Of a DNA stretch of 64,000 nucleotides, positions 16,273 through 24,823 are shown in pieces (position 1 is the stretch's first letter; the number at the start of each line of letters is the position of its first letter). Location: assembly GCA_023387085.1 (NCBI GenBank), contig JAEWIL010000175.1:27773-91772 (forward strand), in the 5' to 3' direction. The notes beneath the pieces were generated by a model. That model had not been told where the DNA came from and ran no database searches. It was given only the letters and a program-made list of their open reading frames with translations. The position numbers were made by a program, and so were the translations under genes. The stretch comes from Pseudomonadota bacterium. Lineage in GTDB: Bacteria; Pseudomonadota; Alphaproteobacteria; Sphingomonadales; Sphingomonadaceae.

Positions 16273-18467
16273 CCGACCACCTTTGCTTCGCGAAAAGCCG
16301 CAATCTCGGCGTCGGAATAGCCGATTTCCCTAAGAATTTCGTCGCTATGCTCGCCGACGACGGGACAGCAACGCTTGAAGACAATGGGCGTATCGCCGAA
16401 GGTCCAGAAGGCGCCGGGCTGTTCGACAATGCCATAGAGCGGCTGCGGCAGGACCGAGACAAGGTTGAGTTCGCGGTTCTGGGGATCGTCGAAGAAGCGG
16501 TGCATCGCGTCCTCGAAATTGACCGCATCGGCCGGTACCCCTGCGGCTTCGAGTGCCGCGAGCAGATCGCCCGCCTTGCGGTCCTTGGCGCCGCCCTCGA
16601 AATCATCGCCGAGCAGGTCACGGAGGGCAGCCTGCTGAGCGGGCTGGTGGGCGGCAACCGCGATCCACGCGCCCTCGGCGCATTCATAGATGCGGTGATA
16701 GGGCGAAAAGCCGGTCTGGTCGCTGGTGAGGTGATAGGTGTCGGTCAGCGCGCCGTCGGGCCCGATAAGCCGCTCGCCCTGCGTGAATGCGGCGAGGCCG
16801 AGCAGCGAGGTCTGGGTGTTATAGCCGCGCCCCGTGGCGCGCCGGGCATAGAGGGAGGCCATCAGCTCGACCAGACAGCTTTGTGCGGTCGCGACGTCCA
16901 TCGTCCCGGGGCGGTTGAAAACCGGGCGATTGCCCTCCCCCGCATTTTCAAACTCCCAGCCAGCGATCGCGTTGAAGATCGAATCATAGCCGGGCCAGTT
17001 GCCCCGCTCGCCCCGCTGGCCATAGGCGCTGGCATAGTTGAACGCGACATCGGGCTTGGCGGCGCGGATGCCCTCTTCGCTGAGCCCCAGCTTGGCGGCG
17101 CCCTTGAAACGCATATTGTGATGGACGATTTCCGCCCACTGGATCAGCCGCTCCAGGATCGGCCGCGCTTCGGGTTTGGTGAGGTCGATCGCCAGGCTTC
17201 GCTTCGATCGCGCCGCAGCCTGGTAATAGCGGTGCATGAAGCGGATGCGATCGCCGCTCAGCGCCTCGACCTTGATGACGTCGGCGCCCATGTCGCCCAT
17301 CATCGATGGCCCCATCGGGCCGGCGAGGAACATGCCGAGATCGAGGACCCGCACGCCTTCGAGCACTTCCGCCGGCGCGCTGCCCGGCGCGGGTGCGGAC
17401 CTGGGCGGCCACATCACGTCGCCCCCTTCGCCAAGGCGCGGCGCCGGACGGCCCTGCGGCAAATCGGCGTCGCTGTGAAAGGGCGTGTTGGGTTGGCGAG
17501 TCTTTCCGAAATCGGGATCTTCGACTTCGACGACATAACCGTTCGCCTCGACATCTTCGTGGCGCAGCACCTCGCCCATCGGGAAAGCCGGCTCGGCGGC
17601 GATGTCGGCGGCGCGAAGATCGGCGAGCCAGTTCGCCAGCGGCCGGCGCCTGAAGGCTTCGGCCTGTCCTTCCGCCGTTTCGAGATCGACCTCGGCTTCG
17701 GCCAGAACCTCCCACATCGTCGGCATTGTCGCATAATCGAACTGGCGGGTGGGATCCATGATCTGCAACCAGTCGCCGTCGGCGCACTGGAACAACTGCT
17801 GCGCGATCGCGCGCGGCTTGTCGGGCGGATAGGTCTCCGGGTTCGGCATCGGCCCTTCGCTGTTGCGCGCCCACACCAGCGGAAGCGTTGCGAGAAAACC
17901 CTGAAAGATCGATGTGTGCGCCGGGCCGCCCCGGCCGCTCTGGAGGCGCATCACCAAGCGGGCGAGCAGCCCCGCGGCGGCAAGATGCGCCGCCGCCCAG
18001 CTGCCCTGACGATAGCGATAGACGATCGGCCCGCCGCGGTGTCCGTCATTCTCGTACATCGCACCGACGCGCGCTGCGACGAGCAGTTCGTCGTCGCTAC
18101 GCTCGACATCGGGATGATTGGCCGGTGAACCGGTGATTGCAGTGACCACCAGATGCGGATGACGCTCTGCAAGACCCGCATCGTCAAGGCCCAGCGCCTT
18201 CGCGCGCGATGGGGCGAACTGGTGAAGCAAAGCGTCGGCGCCAGCCAGGCGCGCATGGAGCGCATCCAGCCCTTCGGCGGTATCGAGGTCGAGGACGACG
18301 CTTCTTTTGCCGCGGTTCCAGTTCGCGAAGGGCGCCGTGCCGCGCGCCGGGTCTCCGCCGGGACGCTCGACCTTCAGCACCTCTGCGCCAAGCTCGGACA
18401 GCATCAGCCCCGCGACCTGGACCGCCATGCCCTGGCCTATTTCCACGATGCGAAGGTCGCCGAGCAT
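16269..18467 (-). CDS. Two-domain (tandem) CaiB/BaiF CoA-transferase
   Basis: 732 aa, about twice the family length. Domain 1 starts LRIVEIGQGMAV with SELGAEVLKVERP. Domain 2 starts near residue 366 with VLEGVRVLDLGMF and GADVIKVEAL. In domain 2 Asp524 in GTMDVATAQ fits the catalytic Asp. In domain 1 the equivalent region reads RQGSWAAAHLA, with no Asp. So this looks like an intramolecular pseudo-dimer with one working site. Type III enzymes normally form interlocked homodimers. Probably loads CoA on the module 3 substrate. Follows the DUF35 gene by 3 bases. Confidence 0.88.
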   Translation of the reverse strand: MLGDLRIVEIGQGMAVQVAGLMLSELGAEVLKVERPGGDPARGTAPFANWNRGKRSVVLDLDTAEGLDALHARLAGADALLHQFAPSRAKALGLDDAGLAERHPHLVVTAITGSPANHPDVERSDDELLVAARVGAMYENDGHRGGPIVYRYRQGSWAAAHLAAAGLLARLVMRLQSGRGGPAHTSIFQGFLATLPLVWARNSEGPMPNPETYPPDKPRAIAQQLFQCADGDWLQIMDPTRQFDYATMPTMWEVLAEAEVDLETAEGQAEAFRRRPLANWLADLRAADIAAEPAFPMGEVLRHEDVEANGYVVEVEDPDFGKTRQPNTPFHSDADLPQGRPAPRLGEGGDVMWPPRSAPAPGSAPAEVLEGVRVLDLGMFLAGPMGPSMMGDMGADVIKVEALSGDRIRFMHRYYQAAARSKRSLAIDLTKPEARPILERLIQWAEIVHHNMRFKGAAKLGLSEEGIRAAKPDVAFNYASAYGQRGERGNWPGYDSIFNAIAGWEFENAGEGNRPVFNRPGTMDVATAQSCLVELMASLYARRATGRGYNTQTSLLGLAAFTQGERLIGPDGALTDTYHLTSDQTGFSPYHRIYECAEGAWIAVAAHQPAQQAALRDLLGDDFEGGAKDRKAGDLLAALEAAGVPADAVNFEDAMHRFFDDPQNRELNLVSVLPQPLYGIVEQPGAFWTFGDTPIVFKRCCPVVGEHSDEILREIGYSDAEIAAFREAKVVG

Positions 18468-18470
18468 CGA

Positions 18471-18896
18471 TCAGGCCTTGAAGTTGGGAAGGACCCAGCC
18501 GTCCTGAATGGGGGTCCAGTCGACGCTGACCTTCATCCCGATATGGACATCCTCGGCATAGCACCCAGACAGGTTCGCGTTCAGCCGCGTACCGGGCGCG
18601 CCATCAAGGTCGACGACCACGGGTACATAGACATAATCCTCGCCATTCTTCGGATTCTTGTTGCAGATCGCGAAGCTGAAAACCGTGCCGGTGCCGGGAA
18701 GCGTCGGCCAGTTCTTGGCGCGGCTGCCGCATTCGGGACAGACCGCGGTCGGCGGCATGCGGAAATGCCCGCAATCGCCGCACTGGCACGCAGTCAGCCG
18801 ATGCTCTTTGGCCGCAAGCCAGAAGGGTTCGGTATCGGGATTGGTAGTGATGCGGATCTGGTCGCCGGGAAGCGCGCGGGCGGGGCCATAAGTCAT
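18471..18896 (-). CDS. DUF35 OB-fold / zinc-ribbon protein, partner of thiolase 3
   Basis: 141 aa. Zinc ribbon Cys39, Cys42, Cys53, Cys56, with an extra Cys37 just before. The OB-fold contains PGTGTVFSFAICNK and a longer loop than in copies 1 and 2. The ATG at 18896 is chosen over an upstream TTG because AAGGA lies 9-10 bases before it, overlapping the thiolase end. Unlike modules 1 and 2, the order here is thiolase first, DUF35 second. Confidence 0.9.
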   Translation of the reverse strand: MTYGPARALPGDQIRITTNPDTEPFWLAAKEHRLTACQCGDCGHFRMPPTAVCPECGSRAKNWPTLPGTGTVFSFAICNKNPKNGEDYVYVPVVVDLDGAPGTRLNANLSGCYAEDVHIGMKVSVDWTPIQDGWVLPNFKA

Positions 18897-18901
18897 GTCG
18901 A

Positions 18902-20119
18902 TCAATCCTTGCGCAGGATAAGGCTGGAAACGGGCAGCGACGCGGGTCCGCCGGACACGAGCGCGAATTCGGCATCCTTGACCTGATTGATCGCGGTGCC
19001 GCGGACCTGTTCGACGCCTTCGACGATATGCGTCATCCCGATGATATAGGCCTCGTTGAGATTGCCGCCGTGGGTGTTCACCGGAACGCCCCCGTTGACC
19101 CCCTTCCCGGTCGCCGGATCGTACCGCAGCTTGCCCGACAGCACATAATCATTGCCTTCGCCCTTTTCGCAAAAGCCATAATCCTCCAGCTGCATCAACA
19201 CCATCGGGCTGAAGTGATCATAGAGCAGGGCGACGTCCATGTCCTTCGCCGTCAGGCCCGATTGCGCCCAGATGCGGTCGGCGGTGAACTTGTGTCCCGA
19301 GCTCGCGAAATGCGGGTCGGGCATCCCCATCCAGGCAAAGGCCCGGCCCCACTCGCGCTGACCGCCATGCGCCGCGGCGTGCACCACCGCCGGCTTGTGG
19401 CGGCAGTCCTTCGCACGGTCCATCGTCGTCGTGATCACGGCGACCGCGCCATCGGTTTCGAGGCAGAAGTCGAGCCGACGCAGCGGGTCGGCGAGCATGA
19501 CCGAGGCGTCATATTGTTCTTTGGTCAGCGGCTCCTTGCGCACCGCTTTCGGGCGGTTGTGCGTATTGGCGCGGGTCGCCATCACCACTTCGCCAAAGGC
19601 ATCCTGCGTCGTGCCGTAAAGGTGCATATGGCGGCGTGCGAGCACCGACATGAGGTGGCCGGGGCCGACAAGCCCCGACGGCTGGAGAAAGCTGTTCTCC
19701 GGGTTTGGAGCCGCGGCCCCGAACACGACGCCCAGCCGGTGCTGCGGCAGCTGTTGCAGCGCCATCAGCGTGACCGAATAGGTGCAATCCTCGTTCATCA
19801 GACCCGCCGTGGCGAGCCCGATCGCGCCGGGACAGCCGCCGCCGCCGCTGGTCAGCGTCGCCGACCAGCTGATGTGCGGCATGCCCAGCGTTTCCATCAG
19901 GCTGGCGGTGTCGAACTTGTCGAGATAGCCCGCGCCCGCGGTCGAATAATAGGAGAAGCCGTCGATCTGCTTGTGGCTGATCCCCGCGTCGGCGCAGGCA
20001 TTCATGATCGCCTCCGCCGCCATGTCGTTGATCGTGCGCGGCCAGCTCTTGCCGCGCACATAATAGTCGGTCGCCCCCACACCGACGATCGCGCATTTGT
20101 CCTGATTGACCCAGGCCAT
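18902..20119 (-). CDS. Thiolase-fold protein of the Ltp2/SCP-x type, aldolase module 3
   Basis: 405 aa. IVGVG near the N-terminus, LLYDHFSPMV, and PVNTHGGNLNEAY near the C-terminus, matching SCP-x/Ltp2-like proteins. A Cys occurs in GGGGCPGA close to the usual thiolase nucleophile region, so true thiolytic activity is less easily excluded than for copies 1 and 2. Two ATGs are possible: 20125 is only 3 bases from GGGAG, while 20119 is 9 bases away, so 20119 is preferred. First gene of the module 3 operon; a shared operator copy lies just upstream. Confidence 0.87.
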   Translation of the reverse strand: MAWVNQDKCAIVGVGATDYYVRGKSWPRTINDMAAEAIMNACADAGISHKQIDGFSYYSTAGAGYLDKFDTASLMETLGMPHISWSATLTSGGGGCPGAIGLATAGLMNEDCTYSVTLMALQQLPQHRLGVVFGAAAPNPENSFLQPSGLVGPGHLMSVLARRHMHLYGTTQDAFGEVVMATRANTHNRPKAVRKEPLTKEQYDASVMLADPLRRLDFCLETDGAVAVITTTMDRAKDCRHKPAVVHAAAHGGQREWGRAFAWMGMPDPHFASSGHKFTADRIWAQSGLTAKDMDVALLYDHFSPMVLMQLEDYGFCEKGEGNDYVLSGKLRYDPATGKGVNGGVPVNTHGGNLNEAYIIGMTHIVEGVEQVRGTAINQVKDAEFALVSGGPASLPVSSLILRKD

Positions 20120-20146
20120 TCGCATCTTCTCCCGATTCCCAGTTAT

Positions 20147-20159
20147 CTAACTAGGTTTG
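20147..20159. promoter_or_regulatory. Shared operator candidate, copy 2
   Basis: CTAACTAGGTTTG, the weakest match to ATAACTAAGTTAT (9 of 13), but preceded by the palindromic AGTTATCTAACT at 20141-20152, a form also seen at copy 4. It lies 28 bases upstream of the thiolase-3 start. Confidence 0.45.
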
Positions 20160-20189
20160 ATATGATGCTGGCGCGGGCTTGTCCAGTGG

Positions 20190-21416
20190 TCAAGCAAAAT
20201 GGAGTTTGCGATACTTGCCGCGGAAATAGAGCAAGGGATCGCGCCGCGGTTCGAAAATGGCTTTCAGCACGCGGCCGACCAGAATGAAATGATCGCCGCC
20301 GTCGTGCACCGCGTCGCGCGCGCACTCAAAACTCGACAGCGAGCCGGTAAGCACCGGCGTACCATATTCGCCCACCTCCCACGGCGTGACGCCAAAGCGA
20401 TCCTCGCCCTTCCCGGCAAAACGGCTCGAAGTGGGTTGCTGACCGATCTGAAGGACGTTGACCGCAAAGCGTTCGGCCTCGCGCAAATAGGGCGCGCTTC
20501 CTGACGTGTTGGCGATACAGACAAGCAGCAGCGGCGGATCGAGCGACACCGATGTAAAGCTGTTGGCGGTCAGCCCGATGGGGCTGCCGTCGGGGCACAT
20601 GGCGGTCACCACCGTCACGCCCGTCGCGAAACAGCCCAGCGCGTCACGAAAGGTGCGCGCGTCGCTGCCCGCCCGATATTCTGGCGAGCCGCGCGGCGCC
20701 CGGCGTTCGAGGAAATCGACGAGATAGCCGCTCAGCGCATCGGCGCGGTCGTCGGTTATCACGAGTGCGCTGTTTTCGATCTGCACCAGCTCGCCGTCGG
20801 GAAGTTGATCGACAAAAGCGGCAGCGTCATCCTCCGATACCAGCTCGCTGATCGCGCCGCGTACATAGAGCGTCGGAAGCGGGATCTTGGCCGCGACGCC
20901 GTCCAGCCGCTCGGCCATCGCCGATGTATCGAGCGTATCGAACAGCCGGACGTCCCATTGCGCCTGCCCCGGCGCCAGCGTCGCGGCTTCGCGCAGGCGT
21001 GCGCCGACGCGCCGGGCGATGGAAGGGTCGAGGTTGACCGGAGAGTCGACCAGCACCAGCCCGGAGGCGAGCACCGCCGCGTCCTGCTCAAGCGCGGTGC
21101 TGGCGATCCAGCCGCCGAGCGTGGACGCGACCACGACGGGACGCGTGCCCATTTGCGCCAGAACGGCGCGCAAATCCCCGACCAGCGCGTCGAAATCATA
21201 GCGTCCGTCATCGGGCCATTCGCTGCCGCCGTGGCCGCGCAGATCGAGGCTGATCACCCGGCGCCCCGCCTTTTCGAGGGCATCAGCAACACCCGACCAC
21301 ACCGCGCGCGTCTGCCCGGCTCCGTGGACGAGCAGGACCGCCGGATCATTTTCCGAACCGATGACTTCGGCCTCCAGCCGGACGCCCGCAAAACCCCGAT
21401 ATTCGACGATACTCAT
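20190..21416 (-). CDS. Fusion of an alpha/beta-hydrolase domain with substituted triad and a flavin reductase domain
   Basis: 408 aa. Residues 1-240 have an alpha/beta-hydrolase fold (LLVHGAGQT at 28-36, LDLRGHGGS at 57-65). The nucleophile elbow reads ASTLGGW, with Thr99 where Ser is expected; the acid position is Glu191 (GAISELVS); the catalytic His position is Ala217 (NSALVITDDR). So all three triad residues are changed. Residues 255-408 are an FMN-binding flavin reductase (FATGVTVVTA, GLTANSFTSVSLDPPLLLV), as in reductase components of two-component flavin monooxygenases. The ATG at 21416 overlaps the GntR stop as ATGA. It may supply FADH2/FMNH2 to a monooxygenase or ferredoxin-free system; unknown. 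Confidence 0.85.
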   Translation of the reverse strand: MSIVEYRGFAGVRLEAEVIGSENDPAVLLVHGAGQTRAVWSGVADALEKAGRRVISLDLRGHGGSEWPDDGRYDFDALVGDLRAVLAQMGTRPVVVASTLGGWIASTALEQDAAVLASGLVLVDSPVNLDPSIARRVGARLREAATLAPGQAQWDVRLFDTLDTSAMAERLDGVAAKIPLPTLYVRGAISELVSEDDAAAFVDQLPDGELVQIENSALVITDDRADALSGYLVDFLERRAPRGSPEYRAGSDARTFRDALGCFATGVTVVTAMCPDGSPIGLTANSFTSVSLDPPLLLVCIANTSGSAPYLREAERFAVNVLQIGQQPTSSRFAGKGEDRFGVTPWEVGEYGTPVLTGSLSSFECARDAVHDGGDHFILVGRVLKAIFEPRRDPLLYFRGKYRKLHFA

Positions 21417-22123
21417 TGCCAATCCCTATTCGCCGCCTCGCCCAGACGCAGCCATTCGTCAAACTGGTCGGAACGCCGCCGCATCATCAGCCTGGCGATC
21501 TCGGGATCGCCATCGATGATTGCGTTGCACAGGTTCCGCTGCATGTCGCGCGCACGCCGCCGCCGCTCCGGGTCGGCGTAAAGGTCGCCGCCCTTTTCGT
21601 CGAGGCCAAAGCTGTATCCGATCTCGAGGATCAATTCGACAACGGGATTGCCGCTCATCTGCGCGATCAGCCGCGCGATTTCCACCTCTCCCGCGATCAA
21701 GTCGCGCGGCGTGTCGCGCGCGTCGATCGTCGCGGCAAAACCGCGCAGCCGTTCGGCGTCTTTGGCGCTGCGGCGCCGCGCCGCTGCCGTGGCAGCCTCT
21801 TCCGAAACCGGGCGGGTGACCTGGATGACGTGCCCCAGATGCGCACCCTTGAGCCGCAGGAAGCGCGCGAGCGACTGGATAGCGTCGCGGGCATCGGGAC
21901 GTTCGGCATAATAGCCGCCCTTGATGCCGCGGCGGATGCTGATCAGCCGGTCGCTTTCAACCAGCTTCGCCGCCTGGCGCAGCGTCGGCCGGCTCACTGC
22001 CAGCCGCTGCAGCAATTCGTCCTCCGCGCCCAGATGGTCGCCGGGCTGCGCGGCGAGGCTAAGCCGCGCAAGTTCGCGTGCGGTGCGGCTGGCGAGGGTT
22101 TCGGCTGGGTGCTTCGGCTTCAC
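21413..22123 (-). CDS. GntR/FadR-family regulator 1 (FCD domain)
   Basis: 236 aa. Winged helix-turn-helix at about 15-75 (LLQRLAVSRPTLRQAAKLVESDRLISIRRG...) and an all-helical FCD ligand domain at 90-225. The start is a GTG at 22123: AGGAAAG lies 4 bases upstream and no in-frame ATG exists earlier. Divergent from the amidohydrolase at 22254 across a 130-base region that carries a shared operator copy. As the three other local regulators with identifiable sites have their own different palindromes, this protein is a reasonable candidate for binding the shared sites; that is inference only. Confidence 0.9.
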   Translation of the reverse strand: MKPKHPAETLASRTARELARLSLAAQPGDHLGAEDELLQRLAVSRPTLRQAAKLVESDRLISIRRGIKGGYYAERPDARDAIQSLARFLRLKGAHLGHVIQVTRPVSEEAATAAARRRSAKDAERLRGFAATIDARDTPRDLIAGEVEIARLIAQMSGNPVVELILEIGYSFGLDEKGGDLYADPERRRRARDMQRNLCNAIIDGDPEIARLMMRRRSDQFDEWLRLGEAANRDWQ

Positions 22124-22196
22124 GCGTCTTTCCTAATCAGGTATCTCTTTATTGGACTATATTGCCAAAGTCCACTGAAACTGTGTGTTGACTAAT

Positions 22197-22209
22197 ATAA
22201 CTAGGTATC
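22197..22209. promoter_or_regulatory. Shared operator candidate, copy 3, inside a promoter
   Basis: ATAACTAGGTATC lies between a -35 TTGACT (22188-22193) and a -10 TTTAAT (22211-22216), which are 17 bases apart and face the amidohydrolase gene at 22254. This is the clearest promoter/operator arrangement among the seven copies. Confidence 0.6.
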
Positions 22210-22253
22210 TTTTAATCGAACCCATAGATTGCGAGTCGAGAGGAGATCGTCCG

Positions 22254-23369
22254 GTGAAACCTTTTATATTCAGCGCCGACAGCCACATCATGGAACCGTC
22301 CGAAATCTTTCTGGACGGCCTCCCCGCCTCGCTGAAGGACCATGCGATCCATGCCCGGATGGAAGGCGAGTATCTCGTCACCGGAACCAAGGACAAGGTC
22401 ATTTACCGCCTGCGCGTCGGGCAGCACCGCGAAAAGCAGCTCGGCGATGCACAGCGCAAGGGCATCCGCGAAATACCCGGTCGGCTCGAAGATATGGAGC
22501 TTGAGGGCATCGATGCCGAAATCTGCTTCCCGTCGCTTGGCCTGTGGCTCTACTGCCTCGACAACGCCGATGCCGAGGCGGCGTCGGCGCGGCTCTACAA
22601 CGACTGGAACGACAGCTTTCTGGGCGGTCATCCGAACCGCTTTGTGCGTTGCGGCATGCTGCCCGTTCTCGACTTTTCGAACACGCTCGCCGAACTGGAT
22701 TATCTGGCGTCCAAGGGCTTTACCGCTGCGATGCTGCCGGCGACGACGCCGCCCACGCTGCCCAAATATAACAGCGATGCCTGGGATCCCGTCTTTGCCA
22801 AAGCGGCCGCGCTCGGCATCGTCTTCGTGATGCACACCGGCACCGGGCTCGAAAGCGTGATCGTCGAACGCGGCCCCGGCGCCGGAATCATCAATTACAC
22901 CAATCAGATGAACGATGCGCAGCACAGCGTCATGTATCTGGTGGCAGGCGGCGTGCTCGACCGCAATCCGGGCGCGAAGGTCGCCTTCATCGAAAGCGGA
23001 GCGAGCTGGCTGGTCGCGCTGGCCGAACGCATGGACGAAGTCTCGGTCGCGCACGGGAATTTCGTCTTTCCAAAACTCAGCCGCACGCCAAGCCAGATCA
23101 TCGACGATCAGGTGTGGGCAAGTTTCCAGCATGACCGGGCGTGCATCGCCTCCGCGGCGGCTGGGCTGCCCGGCGCAAAGAATGTTATGTGGGGTTCGGA
23201 CTATCCCCACGCCGAAGGGACGTTCCCGATCAGCCGCCGGATCGTCGAGGAGTTGTTTGCGGGAATGGATGTCAGCGAAGAGGTGCGGCGCGATATATTG
23301 GGGCTGAACGCAGCCCGGCTCTTCGGCATCGAACCCCGTGTAGCGACGAGCGCCAAGGTCGCCGCCTGA
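22254..23369 (+). CDS. Amidohydrolase-2 family metal-dependent hydrolase/decarboxylase, copy 2
   Basis: 371 aa. DSHIMEP near the N-terminus, IESGASWL on a late strand and WGSDYPHAEG near residue 320 are the conserved stretches of this TIM-barrel family (also in ACMSD-like decarboxylases). The start is a GTG at 22254, chosen because AGGAG at 22241-22245 is 8 bases upstream and the family N-terminus begins there; the longer frame would cover the promoter. Single gene followed by a strong hairpin terminator. Related to the protein at 2140 but shorter. Confidence 0.85.
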   Translation: MKPFIFSADSHIMEPSEIFLDGLPASLKDHAIHARMEGEYLVTGTKDKVIYRLRVGQHREKQLGDAQRKGIREIPGRLEDMELEGIDAEICFPSLGLWLYCLDNADAEAASARLYNDWNDSFLGGHPNRFVRCGMLPVLDFSNTLAELDYLASKGFTAAMLPATTPPTLPKYNSDAWDPVFAKAAALGIVFVMHTGTGLESVIVERGPGAGIINYTNQMNDAQHSVMYLVAGGVLDRNPGAKVAFIESGASWLVALAERMDEVSVAHGNFVFPKLSRTPSQIIDDQVWASFQHDRACIASAAAGLPGAKNVMWGSDYPHAEGTFPISRRIVEELFAGMDVSEEVRRDILGLNAARLFGIEPRVATSAKVAA

Positions 23370-23430
23370 TCCCGTTTTGCGGCGGGCCGTGCCACGAGGC
23401 GCGGCCCCTCACCCGCAGCATCGGCCGATA

Positions 23431-23463
23431 AAAACTCCCCATCGCGACGCGATGGGGAGTTTT
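23431..23463. terminator. Bidirectional intrinsic terminator
   Basis: A perfect 15-bp stem (23431-23445 with 23449-23463) around a 3-base loop, starting with AAAA and ending with TTTT, so it works in both directions. It sits between the convergent amidohydrolase and MFS genes. Confidence 0.92.
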
Positions 23464-23467
23464 ATTG

Positions 23468-24718
23468 TCACTCTTCGATCGGGCGCGCCGTCCGCCCTGC
23501 CATGATCGCGGCGACACCGCCAACGAGCAGGCAACCCGACAGGATCGCGAGCGACGGCTGCAACGACAATTCCCCATATCCCGGCGCGAATGCCTTGCTG
23601 AGATAGCCGGCGACCGTTCCCCCCAGCCCGACGCCGGCCAGGCCGATGAACATATTGATCGTTGCCGACATCATCGCCCGCATCTGTACCGGCACCTGCG
23701 CAAAGCAGAGCGCGATGATCGGTCCGAGGTGCAGCGTCATCATGAATTTTACGACGACGAAACAGGCGAGCGCGACATAGGCGTTTTCGACGAGCGCGAA
23801 ACCGAGGCCGAACGGAAAAGAAATCAGCAGACCGATGCCCGCGAACCAACCGTTAAAGCCCGGCTTCGCTTGCCCATAGCGGTCGCTCACCCAGCCTGCG
23901 ACAAGGTTGCCGATGACCAGGCCCGCCGCCATCGCGCCACCCAGCCAGAATCCGGTCTCGGTCTTGTCCATGCCGTGGACGCGCTGAAAGAAGGAAGCGC
24001 CCCACAGGATAAAGGCAAAGCCAGTCAGCGGGACCATGCAGAGCAACAGTCCGACCCAGCGCAGCGACGGGTTCGACGCCATCGTGCGGAGTACCTCGCC
24101 AAGGCTGCTCTGCTGCACCTGCTGCGGTTCGACCACCCCGCGCCGTCGCGGTTCCGCGGCGAGCAGATAAACGAGCAGCCCGACCGCGATTCCCGGCAGG
24201 CCGACGATCAGAAACACGGTCCGCCAGTCGTACCATTGCGACAGCCATCCCGCGAGCGCCAGCCCGCCCGACAAGCCGACGGCATTGGCGGCCAGCATGA
24301 CCGAAATGATCGTCGTACGGCGATCTTTGGGAAAAATATCGGTGAGCAGCGACATGCCCGCGGGGCCCGCCCCGGCCTCGGCGGCGGCGAGGCCGATGCG
24401 CGCGAGCAGCATCTGCCAGAAACTATGGGCAAAGGCGGACAGCGCCGTCGCCGCGCTCCAGATCGAAACGCAGACGGCGATCACCAGGCGCCGATCGCCC
24501 CGATCGGCGTAGCGCGCGATCGGAAAGGCCGCGAGCGCGTAAAAGGCCGCGAAGGCGATGCCGGTCAACAGGCCGAGCTGCCCGTCGTCGAGTCCCAGTT
24601 CCGCTTTGATATCGTCCTGGAACAGCGTGAAGACCTGCCGGTCGACATAGCTGAGGATAGCAACCGCGACCAGCAGACCCAGCGTCAAACTGCGGCGGCT
24701 CGAAACTTCCGATGACAT
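23468..24718 (-). CDS. MFS transporter, Spinster-like (12-TM)
   Basis: 416 aa with about 12 membrane segments. The N-terminus has ILSYVDRQVFTLFQDDIKAELGL, typical of the spinster-like MFS group common beside TonB receptors in sphingomonads; motif A-like residues ARYADRGDRR follow TM2. Expected in the inner membrane, moving substrate inwards after outer-membrane uptake. The gene follows TBDR1 on the same strand, 105 bases downstream, with a terminator between. Confidence 0.9.
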   Translation of the reverse strand: MSSEVSSRRSLTLGLLVAVAILSYVDRQVFTLFQDDIKAELGLDDGQLGLLTGIAFAAFYALAAFPIARYADRGDRRLVIAVCVSIWSAATALSAFAHSFWQMLLARIGLAAAEAGAGPAGMSLLTDIFPKDRRTTIISVMLAANAVGLSGGLALAGWLSQWYDWRTVFLIVGLPGIAVGLLVYLLAAEPRRRGVVEPQQVQQSSLGEVLRTMASNPSLRWVGLLLCMVPLTGFAFILWGASFFQRVHGMDKTETGFWLGGAMAAGLVIGNLVAGWVSDRYGQAKPGFNGWFAGIGLLISFPFGLGFALVENAYVALACFVVVKFMMTLHLGPIIALCFAQVPVQMRAMMSATINMFIGLAGVGLGGTVAGYLSKAFAPGYGELSLQPSLAILSGCLLVGGVAAIMAGRTARPIEE

Positions 24719-24757
24719 GCCGTTCCTTTCGCGGCGGGAGGGAGAGCGTCCTCGCCG

Positions 24758-24795
24758 AAGAAAAAGGAGGAGGCCCGACAGCTCGGTCCTCCCCC
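24758..24795 (-). terminator. Intrinsic terminator for TonB receptor 1
   Basis: Read on the minus strand, GGAGGACCGA pairs with TCGGGCCTCC (with a small bulge) and is followed by TTTTTCTTC. It lies 30 bases past the receptor stop. Confidence 0.7.
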
Positions 24796-24823
24796 AGTGC
24801 TCCGGATAGAGCCCCTATGACCT

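Noticed and set aside
16347..18128. A 593-residue plus-strand frame over the two-domain CoA-transferase
   Set aside because: Mirror of the CoA-transferase; no recognisable protein motif and no ribosome binding site.
23431..23463. Inverted repeat as the end of an insertion sequence
   Set aside because: It is a perfect hairpin with A/T tails between convergent genes and no transposase or target duplication is near, so a terminator is the simpler reading.
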